Assembly (NCBI GenBank): GCA_900541475.1
Contig: UQJV01000022.1
Span: 1-31,384 of the forward strand
DNA: 31,384 nt
Direction: 5' to 3'
Origin: an uncultured Collinsella sp.
GTDB lineage: Bacteria; Actinomycetota; Coriobacteriia; Coriobacteriales; Coriobacteriaceae
The position numbers and the translations under genes were made by a program. Shown piece after piece: positions 23,023-29,797 of the stretch (position 1 is the stretch's first letter; each line of letters begins with the position of its first letter). The notes under the pieces were generated by a model. It saw only the letters and a list, made by a program, of their open reading frames with translations. It ran no database searches and was not told where the DNA came from.

Positions 23023-26000
23023 ATGCCCACTACCTCAACCGACCCGCGCGCCGCTGCCGCCGCGCTGCTGGTGCCCGGCACTACCTGCCACGGCTTTGCC
23101 GTCGAGCGCTGCGAGACCGTGCCTGAGCTCGACTCGGACGCCTACGTGCTGCGCCACACTGCCTCGGGCGCTCGCCTGCTGTACCTGGCATGCGACGACG
23201 AAAACAAGGCCTTTGCCATTGGCTTTAAGACGCCGCCGGCCGATTCCACCGGCGTGTTCCATATTCTTGAGCACTCGGTGCTGTGCGGATCGGCCAAGTT
23301 CCCCGTCAAGGAACCGTTTGTCGACCTGATCAAGAGCTCCATGCAGACGTTCCTCAACGCCATGACCTACCCCGACAAGACCATCTACCCCGTTGCCACC
23401 ACCAACGAGCAGGACCTGTACAACCTGATGGACGTGTACCTGGACGCGGTGTTCAACCCGGCCATCTACACCAAGCCGACCATTTTTGAGCAGGAGGGCT
23501 GGCACTACGAGCTGGACCTGCCGGAGGGCGCCGAGGGCGAGGGCGACGACAGCTCCGCGAGCCTGCGCGAGGGCACGCTGCGCTATAACGGCGTGGTGTT
23601 CAACGAGATGAAGGGCGCGCTGTCCGACCCCATGAGCGTGCTGGACGATGCTGTTAACGCCGCGCTCTACCCCGACACCGCCTATGCGCACGAGAGCGGC
23701 GGCGACCCGCGCGCGATTCCCGCGCTCACCTACGAGCAGTTCCTGGACACGCACGCGCGCCACTACAACCCCTCTAACTCTTATATAACGCTCTACGGCG
23801 ACCTGGACGTGGACCGCGCGCTGGCGTTTTTGGACGAGCGTTATCTGTCGCAGCCGAGTGCCGCGAGCCGCCGCATGGATGCAGCCGTCGCCGCCGGCGA
23901 GGACCCGTCCACGCTGGCGCCCAATCCGCTGGGCGTGCAGGCGCCCGTGACCTGCGAGTATAAGCGCGTCGAGATGGCCACCACGCCCGAGAACGCCCTG
24001 GTGGGCCTGGGCCTGGTGCTGGGCAGCGCGCTCGACCGCAAGCGCACGATCGCGGCGGATATCCTGTTCGAGGCACTGCTGGGCTCCAACGAAGCGCCGG
24101 TTAAGAAGGCCATTCTGGCCGCCGGCCTGGGCGGCAACGTGGTGAGCTACACCGCGGCCGAGAGCCTGCAGCCCTACGAGCTCATTATGCTGCAAAATGC
24201 GCAGCCCGGCGTGGCGCGCGAGCTGCGTCGCGTGTTCCAGGACGCCTGCCGCGACCTGTGCGAGCACGGCGTTCCGCGCGAGCGCCTGGAGGCCATCATC
24301 AGTAGCAACGAGTACGACCTGCGCCAGCGCGACTACGGTATCGCCGACGGCGTGGCCATTGCGTGCGACGCGCTGAGCACCTGGCTCTACGATGACGACG
24401 CCGCGACGCTGGCGCTCAAGTACGGCCCGGTGTACGAGGAGCTGCGTGGCGAGCTGGACAGCAGCTATTTTGAGAACCTGCTGCGCGAGCTGGTGCTGGA
24501 GAACGACCACATGGCGCTTGTCGAGCTGGTGCCGGTGGACGCCGCCGAGGGTTCGGAGGGCGCCGAAGCTGCCGAGCTGGCAGCCAAGCGTGACGCCATG
24601 ACCGATGCCGAGCTGGCCGACGTGGTCGGGCGCACGGCTGCGCTGCGTGCCGCGCAGGAGGCCGAGGACACACCCGAGGCCAAGGCCACGCTGCCGCGCC
24701 TGCGCGTGTCCGACATTGGCGAGGCGCGCCCCGAGCCGCCGCTGGTCGTGGACACGACCGCGCCCATCCCCTGCCTGCGCCATGGCATCCCCACCAACCG
24801 TTTGGCCTACGCCATGCAGTATTTCGACCTGAGCTGCGTCGCGTTTGAGGACCTGCCCTATGTGACGCTGCTCTGCCGTCTGCTCAAGCAGCTGCCCACG
24901 CGTGAGCATTCGGCCGAGGAGCTCGACAACCTACTCGCCGGCAAGCTGGGCTTTTTGAGCTTTACGACCGAGGTCATGACCCAGCCCGACGTGGACGGCG
25001 TGCGCCCCTACCTGCTGGTGAGCGCCGGCGCCCTGTCCGAGAAGATCGATGCGCTGGCAAGCCTGCCGCGCGAGGTGTGGTCGAGCACGCTTTTGCTCGA
25101 TGCCGACGCCGACCGCGTGCGCGATGTGCTCACGCAGATTCGCATTGGGCTTGAGCAGGGCTTTATCAACAACGGCCACTCGGCGGCGCTCGGTCGCGCG
25201 ATGAGCTACAGCTCGCCTTCGGCCGTGGTGCGCGAGCAGCTTTCGGGCGTGGACTTCTACCTGTTCCTGCGCGATCTGCTCGACCACTTTGACGAGCGCC
25301 TGGACGACCTGCGCGCCAAGCTTGCCGAGCTGGCAGGCCACATCTTTGTGGCCGACGGCTGCCTGGCGAGCTTTACCGGCAGCGACGAGGACTTTGACGC
25401 GTACTGGGCAGCCGCGGGCGACCTGGGGCTAGGCGCTGGCGACGGCGCCGATGCCGGCCGCAACGCGCTCGTGGTGCCGACGCCGTGCGACCGCCACGAG
25501 GCCTTTGTCATCCCCAGCGATATCTGCTTTGCGGCAAGCGCGTGCGATCCGCGTCGCCTGGGCATCGACGTGACGGGCGCCTGGGCGGTTGCCGCCAACG
25601 CGCTCTCCTACGACTACCTGTGGAACGAGATCCGCGTGAAGGGCGGCGCGTACGGCTGCGGATTCCGCGCGGCCGGCGAGCGTCAGGCGGCGTTCTACAC
25701 CTACCGCGACCCGGCAATCGACCCCTCGATTGAGCGCGTGGCGCGCGCGGGCGAATGGCTCGGCAGCTTTGAGCCCGACGAGGCCGCCTTTGAGGGCTTT
25801 ATCGTGAGCTGCGTGAGCGGTATGGACGCGCCGGTGAAGCCGTACGCGCTCACCAAGCGCCGCAACACGACCTACCTGGCCGGGCTCGATCCGCATGCAC
25901 GCGAGGAGCGCCGCGCCCAGATGCTCGCCGCCACGCCTGGTGAGCTGCGCTCGCTCGGCGCCGACGTGGCGCGTATCGCAGCCGAGTCGCCAACGTGCGT

Positions 26001-26067
26001 CTTTGGCGGCCGAGACGTCATCGCCAAGAGCAACGCCGGCTTTAACGTAGTCGACCTGCTGGGCTAA
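23023..26067 (+). CDS. M16C metallopeptidase (presequence protease/insulinase-like)
   Basis: 1014 aa. The start is ATG 23023, with AAAGGAG seven bases upstream; the frame is open back to 22660, but only through repeat DNA. The inverted zinc motif is HILEH (His80, Glu83, His84), with the distal ligand Glu195 in FNEMKG; the surrounding FHILEHSVLCGS and PVKEPFVDLIKSSMQTFLNAMT blocks are typical of PreP-like M16C enzymes. These are ~1000-residue proteins whose four homologous domains form a closed chamber that degrades peptides. The spacing between the zinc motifs is lengthened by an acidic insert (GAEGEGDDSSAS, ~169-180). The C-terminal half holds the substrate Arg/Tyr-type KGGAYG segment. No signal peptide, so probably cytoplasmic peptide turnover. 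Confidence 0.93.
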   Translation: MPTTSTDPRAAAAALLVPGTTCHGFAVERCETVPELDSDAYVLRHTASGARLLYLACDDENKAFAIGFKTPPADSTGVFHILEHSVLCGSAKFPVKEPFVDLIKSSMQTFLNAMTYPDKTIYPVATTNEQDLYNLMDVYLDAVFNPAIYTKPTIFEQEGWHYELDLPEGAEGEGDDSSASLREGTLRYNGVVFNEMKGALSDPMSVLDDAVNAALYPDTAYAHESGGDPRAIPALTYEQFLDTHARHYNPSNSYITLYGDLDVDRALAFLDERYLSQPSAASRRMDAAVAAGEDPSTLAPNPLGVQAPVTCEYKRVEMATTPENALVGLGLVLGSALDRKRTIAADILFEALLGSNEAPVKKAILAAGLGGNVVSYTAAESLQPYELIMLQNAQPGVARELRRVFQDACRDLCEHGVPRERLEAIISSNEYDLRQRDYGIADGVAIACDALSTWLYDDDAATLALKYGPVYEELRGELDSSYFENLLRELVLENDHMALVELVPVDAAEGSEGAEAAELAAKRDAMTDAELADVVGRTAALRAAQEAEDTPEAKATLPRLRVSDIGEARPEPPLVVDTTAPIPCLRHGIPTNRLAYAMQYFDLSCVAFEDLPYVTLLCRLLKQLPTREHSAEELDNLLAGKLGFLSFTTEVMTQPDVDGVRPYLLVSAGALSEKIDALASLPREVWSSTLLLDADADRVRDVLTQIRIGLEQGFINNGHSAALGRAMSYSSPSAVVREQLSGVDFYLFLRDLLDHFDERLDDLRAKLAELAGHIFVADGCLASFTGSDEDFDAYWAAAGDLGLGAGDGADAGRNALVVPTPCDRHEAFVIPSDICFAASACDPRRLGIDVTGAWAVAANALSYDYLWNEIRVKGGAYGCGFRAAGERQAAFYTYRDPAIDPSIERVARAGEWLGSFEPDEAAFEGFIVSCVSGMDAPVKPYALTKRRNTTYLAGLDPHAREERRAQMLAATPGELRSLGADVARIAAESPTCVFGGRDVIAKSNAGFNVVDLLG

Positions 26068-26074
26068 CCACAAC

Positions 26075-26120
26075 AAAGGTAGATTTTTGGGACATGCCTG
26101 AAAATCTACCTTTTTCTTTT
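26075..26120 (+). terminator. terminator-like hairpin after the M16C gene, member of a repeat family
   Basis: AAAGGTAGATTTT (26075-26087) and its exact complement (26101-26113) enclose a 13-nt loop containing GGGACATGCC; TTTTTCTTTT follows. Works as a terminator on the plus strand. The stem and loop sequence recur, inverted and slightly degraded, at 29691-29720, so it is more than a local hairpin. Confidence 0.8.
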
Positions 26121-26133
26121 GCCGCAGTCTGCC

Positions 26134-26276
26134 GGTTTGTCTCGATCTGTAACGCCAAGACGGCAATATCGGCTCCAGATGTTACTAATCGAGACGTTTT
26201 CGGATGACCCCGTCCCTTTGTCTCAATCTGTAACATCTAGGTCCGATTTTGCCGAGCTACTGTTACAGATCGAGAC
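26134..26276. repeat. two identical-geometry hairpins built from four GTCTCGATCTGTAAC copies
   Basis: Copies at 26139-26153 (+), 26181-26195 (-), 26220-26234 (+) and 26262-26276 (-). Each +/- pair makes a 15-bp stem (the first pair with two mismatches, the second with one) around a 27-nt loop; pair starts are 42 bp apart in both cases and the pairs are offset by 81 bp. The flanking TTTG/CAAA bases are partly conserved. Confidence 0.85.
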
Positions 26277-26380
26277 AAACCGCCGCGAACACCCGCCCTT
26301 CGTCAAAACCACCACGAAGGTGTCCATGAATTGCCCCCTTTGCGATGGTCTGCATGGTGGTTTGGGTGTTTGTCCGGATA

Positions 26381-26419
26381 AAACCTGCCAAAATAAACCT
26401 GTCCCTTTTTGGCAGGTTT
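26381..26419. repeat. 13-bp-stem, 13-nt-loop hairpin before the cyclo-ligase gene
   Basis: AAACCTGCCAAAA (26381-26393) and TTTTGGCAGGTTT (26407-26419), a perfect inverted repeat around a 13-nt loop containing TGTCCC. It has the same geometry as the 26075 hairpin, and its loop carries the complement of that loop's GGGACA. It ends 16 bp before the cyclo-ligase start, just upstream of the ribosome-binding site, so it could act as a leader element. Confidence 0.8.
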
Positions 26420-26435
26420 GCTAGAGGAGGTTGGG

Positions 26436-27032
26436 ATGGACAAGGCCGAGTTGCGGAAGGCGGTGATTGCTCGGCGCGACGCTCTTGATTTGGATGTGCG
26501 GGCAGCGAAGTCTGCCGTTATCTGTGCGCGGCTTGTTGAGCTGTTGGATCACTTGGGTACCGCAGCGCCGCACACCGTTGCCGTCTATGCCGCGATGGGT
26601 TCCGAGGTCGACCCAGCCGCGTTTGCCGCTGCGGCCGCCAAACACGGCTGGCGCGTGGCCTATCCGTGCATGTTCTCGGCAACAGACGCCGCAGCTTGTG
26701 GCCAGCGCATGTGCATGCGGGCAGTTGCCGCCGACGATGCGTCCGCGGCGCCGTTTATCGCCCACCCCACGCGGGCCTTCGCGGCCACAGACATCGACAG
26801 CGGTCGCTTCCCTATCGTGCCTGCCGAGGCTCTCGACATGATTATCGTGCCGCTCGTAGCATTCGACCGCGCCGGCGCGCGCCTGGGCTACGGCGGCGGC
26901 TGCTATGACCGCTACCTGCCCATGCTCTCGTCCGCATGTCAAATCATCGGCATAGCCTTTGACGAGCAGCGTGTCGGCCACGTTCCCACCGACGCCCACG
27001 ACCTGCCGCTACCCCACATCATCAGCGCCTGA
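26436..27032 (+). CDS. 5-formyltetrahydrofolate cyclo-ligase
   Basis: 198 aa; converts 5-formyl-THF to 5,10-methenyl-THF with ATP, returning storage folate to one-carbon metabolism. Visible: N-terminal KAELRKAVIARRDAL, FPIVPAEALDMIIVPLVAFD, and the folate/ATP loop GYGGGCYDR (151-159), followed by IGIAFDEQRV. Length is typical. The start at 26436 has AGAGGAGG upstream. A structured 368-bp region separates it from the M16C gene, so it is probably transcribed independently or controlled by that leader. No terminator with a U-tract follows; repeat element B begins 25 bp downstream. Confidence 0.93.
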   Translation: MDKAELRKAVIARRDALDLDVRAAKSAVICARLVELLDHLGTAAPHTVAVYAAMGSEVDPAAFAAAAAKHGWRVAYPCMFSATDAAACGQRMCMRAVAADDASAAPFIAHPTRAFAATDIDSGRFPIVPAEALDMIIVPLVAFDRAGARLGYGGGCYDRYLPMLSSACQIIGIAFDEQRVGHVPTDAHDLPLPHIISA

Positions 27033-27056
27033 TCGCCGCTGTATCGCACCCGCAAG

Positions 27057-27226
27057 ATGAGCGTGGAAAATCTCCCACTTTGAGCCCCCTTACGAGCCAA
27101 AAACGGGAGATTATCCACGCTCATTCAACAAGCGTCCAAAAATCCACGCTCGTGTGTCCGAAAAATCCACGCTTAACCAATGCGCGTCCAGATTTCCACA
27201 CTCGTCCGTCCGGATTTCCACGCTCA
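27057..27226 (+). repeat. modular 19-bp repeat element, copy B
   Basis: Inverted unit 27057-27076, then direct units starting at 27105, 27134, 27156, 27186 and 27208 (spacings 29, 22, 30, 22). The inverted and first direct units form a 20-bp stem with one mismatch (ATGAGCGTGG... / ...CCACGCTCAT) around a 28-nt loop whose first half (CTTTGAGCCC) and A5 run are shared with copy C. It fills the gap between the convergent cyclo-ligase and AbiEi-like genes and ends 6 bp before the latter's stop. Confidence 0.9.
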
Positions 27227-27232
27227 TGCGGC

Positions 27233-28216
27233 TCAACGCTCTACAACCGCCTCAGCACACACGCGCGGTACGCCGGCAACTTTGAGCTTGCGATCGAGCT
27301 TTATCGGGTCCCTCAGATCATCCCAGCACAAGCGCACGATCTTGCAGTTATCAAGCAGCGAAAGCCTCGACTCGCGCTGACGCTCATCAAACTGCGCCTT
27401 CGCAAGCTTACCCTCCTCCGCCGCTTTCTCGCTTTTAACGAATCCGTCGAACTCCCCGATAATCAGTCGGTCGCCCACACGCCACAAGTAGTCAACGCGA
27501 TATGGCCGTCCCGGCTCAACTGGGTCGAACAGCTCAACTTGCAGCTCCGGCGTCTGCCAGCCGCGCTCGATCATCAGCGCGCGTGCCTTGGACTCGCCGC
27601 CGCTTTCCGACAGGCCATCGGCACACCGCGCAACCCTGCGCGCCGTCACAACACCGCGACGATTCAGGCCAAGCTTGTCGACAGTCTCAACGAGATGCTC
27701 CATCGACAACAGCTGCTCATGAAGCGCTGAGTCCGCAATGATCAGTCCCTCGACAAACGACGCATCGACCAGGCAATCCGCAATCGTCTGATCGATATCG
27801 GTCACGGCAATATCCATCTGGATTGCCCGCGTTTGACGAGCATAACGATGTCGAATCACCTGAGAGCCCGGCGTCGTCGATTGCGCCGGCGCCGCGGCGA
27901 TATGGATGTGCGTCAAATTGGCATGCGAAACCGAAAGGCCATAGATAACAGCCGCCGTATAGGAGCAAAACGTCCAGTCGGGATGCTTTTGCGCAAGGGC
28001 CCGCACCCGATGCAGATAACGCTGCCGAAACTTGAGCTCGGACCAATAATCCGGACGCGCATACAGCCCCGGCATGACCGCCTCTAGACTTCCCGCCGCA
28101 ACACGCCGCTCAATCTGCTTTGCCTCCGCCGCCGTGCGCGCGTACACGCAACTCATCTGCTGTTCGCATGCTTTAATGTGACTTGCAAGTCTTTGATTCG
28201 CCGTCCTGTTTCCCAT
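27233..28216 (-). CDS. AbiEi-like protein with PD-(D/E)XK nuclease-like C-terminus
   Basis: 327 aa from ATG 28216, chosen because GGGAGG lies five bases upstream; the frame extends to 28279 without a ribosome-binding site. Residues ~1-60 resemble the winged-helix region of AbiEi-type antitoxins (ending VMPGLYARPDYW). The middle contains WTFCSYTAAVIYGL and VTDIDQTIADCL, typical of the family. Residues ~205-305 look nuclease-like: Glu208 (SGGESKAR), Asp242 (RVDYLW), Glu255 and Asp257 (GEFDG), then RLSLLDN and IVRLCWDD. No AbiEii nucleotidyltransferase toxin is adjacent, so a classical AbiE pair is not supported. Direct repeats upstream suggest autoregulation. It is bracketed by repeat elements B and C. 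Confidence 0.75.
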   Translation of the reverse strand: MGNRTANQRLASHIKACEQQMSCVYARTAAEAKQIERRVAAGSLEAVMPGLYARPDYWSELKFRQRYLHRVRALAQKHPDWTFCSYTAAVIYGLSVSHANLTHIHIAAAPAQSTTPGSQVIRHRYARQTRAIQMDIAVTDIDQTIADCLVDASFVEGLIIADSALHEQLLSMEHLVETVDKLGLNRRGVVTARRVARCADGLSESGGESKARALMIERGWQTPELQVELFDPVEPGRPYRVDYLWRVGDRLIIGEFDGFVKSEKAAEEGKLAKAQFDERQRESRLSLLDNCKIVRLCWDDLRDPIKLDRKLKVAGVPRVCAEAVVER

Positions 28217-28271
28217 GTCGCCTCCCAACTCTTGGAACGGCGCAAACGTACCAGACGGTTTCATGCGAAGT

Positions 28272-28306
28272 CTGACCAAATGCTGTCCAGGCGCTGACCA
28301 AATGCT
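28272..28306 (-). promoter_or_regulatory. direct repeats upstream of the AbiEi-like gene, possible operator
   Basis: CTGACCAAATGCT occurs exactly twice, at 28272-28284 and 28294-28306, 22 bp apart (about two helical turns), 56-90 bp upstream of the start codon. This fits a winged-helix repressor binding on one DNA face. A matching -10/-35 pair was not found. Confidence 0.55.
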
Positions 28307-28512
28307 TGACGGTTTTGGACGTTTTAGGCTGATGACTTATATCTGCAGGTAGAAGCCTTACCGAGAGGTCCCTGTCTCCACATTTAGATGCCTGTGTCCA
28401 TCGGATTATCAGAAAGAAAAACCCGTCGAGATACGAGACTACGCCGAATGCGACTTGGCCTCTTCACGCACCGTCTCTTAGCCGAGCCATCGGCATCTAC
28501 ATACCTAAAAAA

Positions 28513-28630
28513 ATGAGCGTGGATAATCTCCCGCTTTGAGCCCGTTCCTCGGACAAAAATGGGAGATTATCCACGCTCGATTTGTAAACGTCCGAAAATC
28601 CACGCTCGTGTGTCCGGATATCCTCACTCG
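28513..28630 (+). repeat. modular 19-bp repeat element, copy C
   Basis: Inverted unit 28513-28532, then direct units starting at 28561, 28590 and 28612 (spacings 29, 22). The first pair gives a perfect 18-bp stem, GAGCGTGGATAATCTCCC and its complement, with 28 nt between them. The stem is nearly identical to that of copy B and the orientation is the same. It ends 30 bp before the metA stop. Confidence 0.9.
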
Positions 28631-28660
28631 TCACGTCACGGCAGCAGCCACAGCCGCAGC

Positions 28661-29587
28661 CTAGCGCTCCTCGCCGGCGCGGGCCAGGTCGTAGGGGGTG
28701 GTCTGGTAGACGTAGTAGTTGAGCCAGTTGGTGTAGAACAGCTGAGCCTGGCTGCGCCAGACGTTGCGCGGCTCGGCGGTGGGGTCGTCGTTCGGGAAGT
28801 AATGCGCCGGCACCTGAGGGTTGAGCCCGCGCTTAACGTCGCGCTCGTACTCCAGACGCAACGTGTCGGTATCGTACTCGGGGTGACCAAATACAAAGAA
28901 GCGACGGCTGTCGGTCGACTTGACGATGTACAGGCCCACCTCGTCTGACACGGCCACGACCTCAAGCTGCGGCTCGGCCTCCACGTCCTCACGGCGCACA
29001 TCGGTGTTGCGCGAATGCACGGCATAGAAACGGTCGTCAAAGCCGCGGACCAGCGGGCTTTGCGGCTTCACCAGATAATGCTCGAACACGCCGCTCGCCT
29101 TTGCCGGCAGGTCGTACTTCTGGATGCCGTAATGATGGTAGAGCCCCGCCTGCGCGCCCCAACAAATATGCAGCGTAGAGTGCACGTGCGTGGTGGACCA
29201 ATCCATGATCTGGCAGAGCTCGGGCCAGTAGTCGACCTCCTCGAACGGCATCTGCTCCACCGGCGCGCCCGTGATGATCAGGCCGTCGTAGTGGATGTCG
29301 CGGATGTCGTCGAACGTGCGGTAGAACGTCTCCAGGTGGCCGGCGCTCACGTGCGTGGCCTCGTGCGTCTTGGTGCGCAGCAGGTCCACCTCCACCTGCA
29401 GCGGCGTGTTGGAGAGCTTGCGCATGATCTGCGTCTCGGTGGCGATCTTGGTAGGCATGAGGTTGAGGATGAGCACGCGCAGCGGACGGATGTCCTGGTG
29501 CAGCGCGCGGTACTCGGTCATGACAAAGATGTTCTCGCTCTCGAGCTGCGCGGCGGCAGGGAGGGCGTCGGGGATGCGAATGGGCAT
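28661..29587 (-). CDS. metA: homoserine O-acetyltransferase (MetA family)
   Basis: 308 aa; acylates L-homoserine in the first committed step of methionine synthesis. The catalytic triad is in canonical numbering: Cys142 (ICWGAQAG), His235 and Glu237 (FGHPEYD). Residue 111 is Glu (APVEQMPF); in characterised MetA enzymes Glu at 111 goes with acetyl-CoA and Gly with succinyl-CoA, so acetylation is predicted despite the usual succinyltransferase label. Start supported by AAGGAG. No SAM-type or T-box leader was seen upstream; a small GCATCGC-CCA-GCGATGC hairpin lies at 29648-29664 in the divergent spacer. Confidence 0.93.
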   Translation of the reverse strand: MPIRIPDALPAAAQLESENIFVMTEYRALHQDIRPLRVLILNLMPTKIATETQIMRKLSNTPLQVEVDLLRTKTHEATHVSAGHLETFYRTFDDIRDIHYDGLIITGAPVEQMPFEEVDYWPELCQIMDWSTTHVHSTLHICWGAQAGLYHHYGIQKYDLPAKASGVFEHYLVKPQSPLVRGFDDRFYAVHSRNTDVRREDVEAEPQLEVVAVSDEVGLYIVKSTDSRRFFVFGHPEYDTDTLRLEYERDVKRGLNPQVPAHYFPNDDPTAEPRNVWRSQAQLFYTNWLNYYVYQTTPYDLARAGEER

Positions 29588-29690
29588 GGATGCTCCTTAT
29601 GAGTCAGTTGCAGCTATGGTACAACGACCGGCCCCATCCGCGCGAGCGCATCGCCCAGCGATGCCGTCAGCGGCCCAAATCACTCCAAAA

Positions 29691-29720
29691 GTAGAGATTA
29701 AGGCATGTCCCAAAATCTAC
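29691..29720 (-). repeat. second, degraded copy of the GTAGATTTT/GGGACATGCC hairpin
   Basis: On the minus strand it reads GTAGATTTTGGGACATGCC followed by TTAATCTCTAC, matching the 26075 element through stem and loop, with two stem mismatches. It lies between divergent metA and the dehydrogenase gene, so here it does not sit at a gene's 3' end. Confidence 0.75.
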
Positions 29721-29754
29721 GGCACTTTAGCCTAGCAAAGTGACGGCAGAAGGC

Positions 29755-29760
29755 TACAAT
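29755..29760 (+). promoter_or_regulatory. candidate -10 of the dehydrogenase gene
   Basis: TACAAT, 37 bp before the start codon; the -35 is not clear. Confidence 0.4.
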
Positions 29761-29797
29761 GGTTCGACGCGAAAAACTCGGCCGAAAGGATACGTAT

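Larger units (their letters stand above)
28217..28660. other. gene-free stretch between the AbiEi-like gene and metA
   Basis: Holds the CTGACCAAATGCT direct repeats (28272-28306), nothing recognised at 28320-28510, repeat element C (28513-28630), and the 3' flank of metA. Confidence 0.5.

Noticed and set aside
29588..29797. SAM riboswitch or T-box before metA
   Set aside because: No conserved SAM-I or T-box sequence, and the divergent spacer is too short and already holds a repeat hairpin.
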